A stretch of 64,000 nt of DNA from positions 11,628,001-11,692,000 of the forward strand of contig NC_065887.2 of assembly GCF_932274485.2 (NCBI RefSeq). The letters run 5' to 3'. Numbering within the stretch: position 1 is the stretch's first letter; each line of letters opens with the position of its first letter. The position numbers and the translations under genes are program-made. Positions 61,701-64,000 of the stretch are shown here, piece after piece. The stretch comes from Patella vulgata. Taxonomy: Eukaryota > Mollusca > Gastropoda > Patellidae. The notes beneath the pieces are model-generated. The model was not told the origin of the DNA. It saw only the letters and a program-made list of their open reading frames with translations, and did no database searches.

Positions 61701-63967
61701 ACAAGAACTCCGTTAGCACATTGTAGAAATTTGGTACAATCGGAATGTGGACGATATTCGCCATCCGTACAAGCTACAATAACAGAAACGGGTTTAATGG
61801 ATTCCATTAATTTTGGTTTTCTATATCGGGGAAATGCTATTATTATCAATTCAAATCACCCCCTTGATTAGAAAGCCACTCAAAGTGTGGAAATACAGCA
61901 GGTTTATAGCGAAGAAAAGATAGCCACATACAGCAGGTTATCTGAACAGAAATCGTATTAAGTGCGGGGGGAGGGGTGTACTCTGGAACGGGAGGTCAGT
62001 GAACGCTAAGAAAGCGATAGTGTTTGTCCTTTCAGACCCCCAAAGGTTCACACAACATTTTTAAAAAAATCCATTCAAATCTGTAGCTTCTATATCATTC
62101 ACAAGAGAGAGAGAGAGAAATGGGGTTTAACGTCCACTCGACACAAACTAGGTCATTTCGGGACTAACACATGGTTTAATTTTATTTCAGTAATTCGCTT
62201 GCGCGTAGGGGTCTTTTTAGCAGTGGGAGGAAACCGGAGGACCCGGAGAAAACCCACGAGGTTTGACAGGCGACCCTACTCCTTGCCACGTACAACCGGG
62301 GATTCGAAACCACGCCGGTTGACTCAATGACAGACTTTTATGGTACAGCGCGCACGTGCTAACCATTCAGCCACCCAACCCCCCATATCATTCACAAGGT
62401 TTGCAGAGAAGGCGACATAACTCCAGTACGACATGTTGAGAACCGCTTAACACCGATAGGGTTTGTTCTCTCATGGCCCCATCTGTTACTGTAACCACTA
62501 TCGAGTTATGGATTTTTGAAAAAATGGAGGGTATTCTGAAACTGAAGGTTGCGGCCCGCTGAACACCGACTGGGCTTGTTCTTTCATGAGCACATCTCTT
62601 AATACTGTAACCTGTATCGCGTTAAGGGAGTTTTTGAAAATTGGAGATAACTCTGACACTGAAAGTTTCGACCCACTGAATATGGATATGGTTCGTTATC
62701 TTATGGCCCAATGTTTTACACCAAATCGGAAATAAATCGTTGAAAACTGTAGCCTCTATCACAATCACAAGATTTTCGGAAAAGGCGTGTAACTCCGGAA
62801 TGCAAGGTAACGAAACGATGAATATTGATAGGGTTCGTCATCGCATGACCCCAAAACTTGACCTCAAATTTGAAACAAATCCATTATAAATATAAATTAC
62901 TTACTCTCGGAAGGATCATTAGAAGATGAACATCCAGCAATATTCGGCCATTCACATCTTGATTTCTCAACACTCCAGTGTAGTCCACTAGGATAGTTTT
63001 GTTCAACAAGGACTCCGTTAGCACATTGTAGAAATTTGGTACAATCTGAATGTGGACGATAATCGCCATCCGTACAAGCTACAATAACAAAAACTAGTTT
63101 AATAGATCCCATTAATTTTTGTTTTCTAACTGGAGGAAATGTTAGTATTATCAATTCATATCATTTCCTTTATCAAACAGATAATTAGATAAAGATAGCC
63201 ACTCAAAGCGTGGAAATACAGCAGCTTTATAGCGAAGACAGGATAGCCACAGACAGCGGGTAATCGGAACGGAAGTCGTATAAACCTGTAGCTTCTATCG
63301 TGTTCACAAGGTTTAAGCGTGTGTGTGTGTGGGGGGGGGGGGGGGGTCTTGTACTCTGGAGGTCAGGGAACGCTGAAAAAACGATAATGTTTGTCCTTTC
63401 AGACCCCCCGAAGGTTCACACAACATTTTAAAAATAATCCATTAAAGACTGTAGCGTTATGGAGGTTTTAGAAAAATGGAGGCAATTCTCTCGTGTTAAT
63501 ACTGTATCGTCGCGTTAAGGGGGTTTTCGAAAATGGATGTAACTCTGAAACTGAAAGTTGAGACCCGCTGAATATCGATATGGTTCTTGATCTTATGACC
63601 CAATATTCACACCAAATCGGAAATAAATCTTTGAAAACTATAGCCTCTATCACATTCACAAGATTTTCGGAAAAGGCGTGTAACTCTGGAATGCAACGTA
63701 GTGAAACGATAAATCTCGATAGGGTTCGTCATCGTATGACCCCAAGACTTGACCTCAAATTTGAAACAAATGCATTATAAAAAAAATACTTACTTTCGGA
63801 AGGATCATTAGAAGATGAACATCCAGCAATATTCGGCCATTCACATCTTGATTTCTCAACACTCCAGTGTAGTCCACTAGGACAGTTTTGTACAACAAGA
63901 ACTTCGTTGGCACATTGTAGAAATTTGGTACAATCGGAATGTGGACGATATTCGCCATCCGTACAAG
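17034..63967 (-). CDS. Giant tandem CBM14 chitin-binding protein (39 exon copies, 5' end beyond window)
   Basis: Thirty-nine copies of a six-cysteine chitin-binding exon (CBM14/ChtBD2) lie on the minus strand. The standard exon is 174 bp and phase 1-1: it starts with CT after a TATTGTAG-type acceptor and ends with A before a GTAAGT donor. Cysteine spacing is C-x10-C-x5-C-x9-C-x12-C-x7-C, with W in LHWS and EWP. The spliced repeat is 58 residues. Thirty-six copies are intact in frame, so the product would exceed 2,000 residues of near-identical extracellular chitin-binding domains. This exon is about 80% alike at the base level to the plus-strand array. The promoter and signal peptide lie right of the window. 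Whether all exons enter one transcript cannot be seen. Introns are 250 bp to about 4.2 kb. Confidence 0.8.
17201..17659 (-). other. Intron m1-m2
   Basis: Mostly sequence not found in the other introns, as expected at the array edge. A short AATGCCT-type unique stretch and no SINE. Nothing coding seen. Confidence 0.5.
17660..17833 (-). CDS. CBM14 exon m2
   Basis: First array copy after the terminal exon. Reads GCTSSND where the consensus has GCSSSND. The acceptor flank has its own variant (AACAAAAAAC), so this edge copy is slightly apart from the rest. Confidence 0.85.
18164..18337 (-). CDS. CBM14 exon m3
   Basis: Carries VEQTC instead of VEQNC, the residue found in the plus-strand array. 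Otherwise consensus. Confidence 0.85.
18804..18977 (-). CDS. CBM14 exon m4
   Basis: Consensus domain, D-type acceptor flank (CGGGGAAATGC), followed upstream by the first SINE2 copy. Confidence 0.85.
19308..19586 (-). mobile_element. SINE2 copy a (tRNA-derived)
   Basis: Read on the minus strand: tRNA-like head (A-box GGCTGAATGGTTAGCACG, B-box GTTTCGAATCCCC), a conserved centre containing TCCTCCGGTTTCCTCCCAC, a 3' end GACGTTAAACCCCATTTC and a (CT)n tail. A 14-bp duplication ATATCATTCACAAG flanks it (left copy with one change). The centre resembles that of MetaSINE-type elements; this is from memory and needs checking. Confidence 0.8.
19656..19829 (-). CDS. CBM14 exon m5
   Basis: Consensus domain with the B-type acceptor flank (CGCGGAAATGC). 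The intron to m6 is only 250 bp, the shortest in the array, because two monomer types are joined there. Confidence 0.85.
20080..20253 (-). CDS. CBM14 exon m6
   Basis: Carries three private or rare changes: CSKFLQC, CPNG and GCTSS. D-type. Cysteines intact. Confidence 0.85.
20591..20871 (-). mobile_element. SINE2 copy b
   Basis: Same site and 14-bp flanks. Carries a TTTTTTTCAGTAATTC variant shared with copies h and i. Confidence 0.8.
21390..21563 (-). CDS. CBM14 exon m7
   Basis: Consensus, A-type (acceptor flank CTAACTGGAGGAAATG). First exon of an A-B-C-D series. Confidence 0.85.
22281..22454 (-). CDS. CBM14 exon m8
   Basis: Consensus, B-type. Counterpart of m12 exactly 4678 bp further. Confidence 0.85.
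22990..23380 (+). mobile_element. SINE1 copy 1 (tRNA-derived)
   Basis: Full-length 391-bp SINE with a tRNA-like head (A-box TGGCTAAGTGGGTAAGACG, B-box GTGTTCGATCCC), a body and a 3' end GACGTTAAACCCCATTTC with an (ATTTC)n tail. The 9-bp duplication CACTATCGT lies at 22981-22989 and 23381-23389. It may belong to one of the superfamilies known in molluscs (V-SINE such as RUDI, or MetaSINE), but this needs a database match. Confidence 0.8.
23435..23608 (-). CDS. CBM14 exon m9
   Basis: C-type: EKTRC in place of EKSRC, with SINE1 just beyond its donor (22990-23380). Confidence 0.85.
23941..24261 (-). mobile_element. SINE2 copy c
   Basis: Same site. The (AG)n tail is expanded to over 50 bp, the longest in the window. 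Confidence 0.8.
24780..24953 (-). CDS. CBM14 exon m10
   Basis: D-type, GCTSS variant, with a silent change in the LHW region shared with m23, m24 and m27. Confidence 0.85.
25286..25564 (-). mobile_element. SINE2 copy d
   Basis: Same site and flanks. Short tail. Confidence 0.8.
26084..26257 (-). CDS. CBM14 exon m11
   Basis: A-type, with private DTSES in place of DPSES near the donor. Confidence 0.85.
26959..27132 (-). CDS. CBM14 exon m12
   Basis: B-type, consensus. Same as m8. Confidence 0.85.
27668..28058 (+). mobile_element. SINE1 copy 2
   Basis: Same site and same CACTATCGT flanks as copy 1, 4678 bp away. Spread by unit duplication. Confidence 0.8.
28113..28286 (-). CDS. CBM14 exon m13
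   Basis: C-type, EKTRC. Its upstream intron contains SINE2 split by hAT copy H1, so the intron to m14 is about 3.8 kb. Confidence 0.85.
28618..28854 (-). mobile_element. SINE2 copy e, cut by hAT H1
   Basis: Only the part left of the hAT insertion remains. The tRNA-like head is missing because the right end of H1 and what followed were lost. Confidence 0.75.
28855..31678. mobile_element. hAT element H1, right end missing
   Basis: Left end CAGGGGCGTAAATG follows CTTTTATG. The body matches H2 and H3, but the last ~250 bp and the right end are gone: the sequence passes at GTGGGGCC directly into the array repeat CCATCTGTTACTG. The left arm of the internal palindrome is also deleted (around 30514). 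No intact transposase frame. Confidence 0.75.
32102..32275 (-). CDS. CBM14 exon m14
   Basis: A-type, consensus. First of the 3.36-kb block pair. Confidence 0.85.
32516..32551. repeat. (GT)n-(G)n tract, one of about ten
   Basis: GT repeats run into about 20 G on the plus strand (C on the transcript). The same tract, with different lengths, lies near 21800, 26500, 35875, 37930, 47595, 50970, 57950, 59970 and 63320. Pure G-runs of 10-17 after AAGTGC lie near 19170, 20450, 23800, 25145, 34520, 44940, 46245 and 49595. Length varies between otherwise near-identical units. Confidence 0.8.
33001..33173 (-). pseudogene. CBM14 exon m15 with 1-bp deletion
   Basis: This copy is 173 bp: one base is missing, with neighbouring changes, in the codons for CTKF. 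Including it would shift the frame of everything downstream. Splice sites look normal. Its 3.36-kb twin, m18, is intact, so the damage is younger than that duplication. The exon must be skipped, or the haplotype is defective, or this is a sequencing error. Confidence 0.75.
33709..34101 (+). mobile_element. SINE1 copy 3
   Basis: Same site and flanks, with a longer C-run in the body (near 33816). Confidence 0.8.
34156..34329 (-). CDS. CBM14 exon m16
   Basis: C-type, EKTRC, with SINE1 (33709-34101) at the donor side and an intact SINE2 upstream. Confidence 0.85.
34661..34941 (-). mobile_element. SINE2 copy f
   Basis: Same site and flanks. Intact. Confidence 0.8.
35461..35634 (-). CDS. CBM14 exon m17
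   Basis: A-type, consensus. 3359 bp from m14. Confidence 0.85.
36355..36528 (-). CDS. CBM14 exon m18
   Basis: B-type, consensus. Intact twin of the frameshifted m15. Confidence 0.85.
37064..37460 (+). mobile_element. SINE1 copy 4
   Basis: Same site and flanks. The C-run in the body (near 37171) is the longest of the six. Confidence 0.8.
37515..37688 (-). CDS. CBM14 exon m19
   Basis: Mosaic: C-type donor side with EKTRC, then GDYRPH and an A-type acceptor flank. Marks a crossover or conversion between monomer types inside or next to the exon. Confidence 0.85.
38407..38580 (-). CDS. CBM14 exon m20
   Basis: B'-type (acceptor flank with CGGATTAATTGATTCC), consensus protein, one silent Leu codon change. 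The intron upstream has a private 107-bp duplication. Confidence 0.85.
38727..38940. repeat. Private 107-bp tandem duplication in an intron
   Basis: The block starting GATTTATAGAGAACAAAGG occurs twice at a 107-bp step. The homologous introns near 52385 and 60765 have it once, so it arose after those units separated. Confidence 0.8.
39669..39842 (-). CDS. CBM14 exon m21
   Basis: E-type donor flank, EKTRC. Followed upstream by SINE2 split by hAT copy H2. Confidence 0.85.
40410..43473. mobile_element. hAT element H2
   Basis: Right end GTACGCCCCTG is present. The extreme left end is altered (about 20 bp lost, C-run in place of the CAGGGGCGTA start). The internal 141-bp palindrome (42071-42211) is complete. 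No long transposase frame. Probably non-autonomous. Confidence 0.75.
42071..42211. repeat. 141-bp palindrome inside hAT H2
   Basis: Arms of about 60 bp starting GTTATATACCTTGTTTTC pair with the complement, with a GC-rich centre (CTTCGCCTCGG). A strong hairpin if single-stranded. The same palindrome is at 55598-55738 in H3. Only the right arm (30516-30594) remains in H1. Confidence 0.8.
44038..44168 (-). pseudogene. CBM14 exon m22, truncated
   Basis: Only the 3' 131 bp of the exon remain (from FLQC onward). The acceptor and the first two cysteines are gone. The break joins exon sequence GTAGAAAT to intron sequence GAAATGCTATT, and both sides share GAAAT, which points to a microhomology deletion. 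Without an acceptor it should not be spliced in. Confidence 0.8.
44574..44747 (-). CDS. CBM14 exon m23
   Basis: Consensus protein. The surrounding unit resembles that of m4 (same diverged intron at 44280-44570 as at 18530-18800). Confidence 0.85.
45080..45358 (-). mobile_element. SINE2 copy h
   Basis: Same site and flanks. Intact. Confidence 0.8.
45878..46051 (-). CDS. CBM14 exon m24
   Basis: Consensus protein, D-type acceptor side with SINE2 upstream. Confidence 0.85.
46383..46661 (-). mobile_element. SINE2 copy i
   Basis: Same site and flanks. Intact, 1303 bp from copy h. Confidence 0.8.
47181..47354 (-). CDS. CBM14 exon m25
   Basis: A-type with GDYRPH. Donor is GTAAGA instead of GTAAGT. 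Confidence 0.85.
48072..48245 (-). CDS. CBM14 exon m26
   Basis: Mosaic: B-type donor flank, then the GDYRPH block and A-like near acceptor flank, then back to the B-type CGCGGAAATGC intron. This is a short conversion tract covering part of the exon and about 50 bp of intron. Confidence 0.85.
48782..49172 (+). mobile_element. SINE1 copy 5
   Basis: Same site and flanks. Body nearly identical to copy 2. Confidence 0.8.
49227..49400 (-). CDS. CBM14 exon m27
   Basis: C-type position (SINE1 at its donor side) but with EKSRC, unlike the other C copies. Again a mosaic. Confidence 0.85.
49737..50033 (-). mobile_element. SINE2 copy j
   Basis: Same site. Expanded (AG)n tail of about 30 bp. Confidence 0.8.
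50553..50726 (-). CDS. CBM14 exon m28
   Basis: Carries three linked variants: GDYRPH, VVQNC and EKTRC. Same combination as m35, in a different intron context. Confidence 0.85.
51447..51620 (-). CDS. CBM14 exon m29
   Basis: B-type, consensus. Upstream intron contains the same B-to-D junction as the m5-m6 intron. Confidence 0.85.
51871..51968 (-). pseudogene. CBM14 exon m30, truncated
   Basis: Only the 3' 98 bp remain (from about QNC to the donor). The rest is replaced by intron sequence starting AGTGAAACGATAAATC. Four of six cysteines or fewer are left and there is no acceptor. Confidence 0.8.
52063..52236 (-). CDS. CBM14 exon m31
   Basis: B'-type, consensus. Counterpart of m20 and m36. Confidence 0.85.
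53216..53389 (-). CDS. CBM14 exon m32
   Basis: E-type, EKTRC. Upstream intron carries hAT copy H3 in SINE2. Confidence 0.85.
53960..56964. mobile_element. hAT element H3, both ends intact
   Basis: 3005 bp with ends CAGGGGCGTA and TACGCCCCTG and a perfect 8-bp duplication CTTTTATG at 53952-53959 and 56965-56972. This is the end sequence and duplication size of the hAT superfamily. It has private internal deletions near 54470 and 55970 relative to H1 and H2, and no long transposase frame. Confidence 0.85.
55598..55738. repeat. 141-bp palindrome inside hAT H3
   Basis: Same length as in H2 and nearly identical. The loop reads GGCTTCGCC where H2 has GACTTCGCC. Confidence 0.8.
57534..57707 (-). 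CDS. CBM14 exon m33
   Basis: A-type, consensus. First intact exon on the upper side of hAT H3. Confidence 0.85.
58411..58584 (-). CDS. CBM14 exon m34
   Basis: B-type, consensus. Confidence 0.85.
59120..59510 (+). mobile_element. SINE1 copy 6
   Basis: Same site. The right-hand target duplication is shortened to CACTA by a small deletion. Confidence 0.8.
59558..59731 (-). CDS. CBM14 exon m35
   Basis: C-type donor side with SINE1, GDYRPH, VVQNC and EKTRC together, A-type acceptor flank. Confidence 0.85.
60446..60619 (-). CDS. CBM14 exon m36
   Basis: B'-type, consensus. Confidence 0.85.
61600..61773 (-). CDS. CBM14 exon m37
   Basis: E-type, EKTRC. SINE2 upstream is intact here, i.e. the hAT-free version of the m21 and m32 units. 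Confidence 0.85.
62106..62384 (-). mobile_element. SINE2 copy l
   Basis: Intact copy in an E-type unit. It is the empty-site counterpart of the H2 and H3 units. Confidence 0.8.
62905..63078 (-). CDS. CBM14 exon m38, fourth cysteine lost
   Basis: Reads VEQNYPSG: the fourth conserved Cys codon TGT has become TAT. Frame and splice sites are intact, so the domain would be made with an unpaired partner cysteine. Also carries GDYRPH. Confidence 0.85.
63794..63967 (-). CDS. CBM14 exon m39 (last in window)
   Basis: Reads ANEVLVVQNC (two changes). The donor side is B-type, but the acceptor side (an A-rich stretch after 63967) matches no other unit, so a unit boundary or the array edge may lie here. 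Confidence 0.8.
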
Positions 63968-64000
63968 CTAAAAAAAACGAAAACAGTTACAAATTCAAAT

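Larger units (their letters stand above)
17834..63793. repeat. Introns of the minus array: degenerate ~120-140-bp repeat
   Basis: Between exons the sequence is a chain of diverged subunits. Each contains variants of CTGTAGCCTCTATC, GATTTTCGGAAAAGGCG, AACTCTGAAACTGAA, GCTGAATATCGATAGGGTT and CTCATGGCCCCAT. A good example is 20872-21380, with about four subunits in a row. All gene-free stretches over 300 bp between exons consist of this repeat, SINEs, hAT copies and G-tracts. No other exon-like frame was seen. Confidence 0.65.

Noticed and set aside
19227-62384. Frames containing NRRTRRKPTRFDRRPYSLPRTT
   Set aside because: Readings through SINE2 on the strand opposite to its head. Repeated only because the SINE is repeated.
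17587-63780. Plus-strand frames across the minus exons containing LLSEGSLEDEHPAIFGHSH
   Set aside because: Antisense shadow of the chitin-binding exon. No splice logic or family support on that strand.
17639-63958. A second open frame in each minus exon, starting MANIVHIPIVPNFYN
   Set aside because: It is the +1 shadow of the CBM14 frame. It begins inside the exon, has no domain and stops in the intron. It recurs only because the exons are near-identical.
17034-64000. CRISPR-like array
   Set aside because: The repeats are 174-bp coding exons with eukaryotic splice sites and kilobase spacing. Nothing resembles 20-40-bp repeats with short spacers.
1-64000. The whole repeat structure as an assembly artefact
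   Set aside because: Cannot be fully excluded from sequence alone. But private indels, distinct SINE tails, separate hAT deletions and distinct monomer types argue that most units are real.

Overview
The window looks like a stretch of an animal genome, most likely a mollusc. The reasons are: two arrays of single-domain chitin-binding exons (CBM14/ChtBD2, Peritrophin-A type) with GT-AG introns; two abundant tRNA-derived SINE families sharing a 3' tail; hAT, mariner-like and Harbinger-like DNA elements; and a tandem intronic repeat of a kind I associate with bivalves and gastropods. The species call is inference. No bacterial-type gene, operon or CRISPR array is present.

Layout. (1) 1-9990, + strand: the 3' part of a chitin-binding gene. 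Seven phase 1-1 exons of 168 bp (the last one terminal) lie in a 4947-bp tandem duplication that contains nested 633-bp repeats. One intron carries a 173-bp TA-flanked MITE, itself hit by an 854-bp inverted-repeat element holding a RecQ-like helicase fragment. The gene ends with a stop at 9923 and a poly(A) signal at 9965. (2) 9975-17025: a spacer with no convincing gene, made largely of SINE debris, MITEs and larger inverted-repeat elements. (3) 17034-64000, - strand: a second chitin-binding gene, convergent with the first. It has a diverged terminal exon (17034-17200) and then 38 further exon copies upstream, nearly all 174 bp, phase 1-1 and almost identical. They run off the right edge, so the true 5' end (promoter, signal peptide) is outside the window. 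36 of the 39 exons are intact in frame, two are truncated by deletion and one has a 1-bp deletion. One intact copy has lost a conserved cysteine.

The minus array is built from a few monomer types (called A, B, B', C, D, E here by their intron flanks) in higher-order repeats of 4.7 kb (four exons) and 3.36 kb (three exons). Introns are filled with a degenerate ~120-140-bp repeat, (GT)n-(G)n tracts, 12 copies of one SINE (SINE2, minus), six of another (SINE1, plus) and three copies of a ~3-kb hAT element inside SINE2. Each element family sits at one fixed site with the same target duplication, so the copies spread by array recombination and not by repeated transposition.

If spliced as predicted, the minus gene would give a secreted protein with more than 35 almost identical ~58-residue chitin-binding domains in tandem. 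Because every internal exon is phase 1-1, exons can be gained, lost or skipped without breaking frame. The most notable feature is this very large, strongly homogenised and mosaic exon array, facing a smaller paralogous array of opposite orientation.
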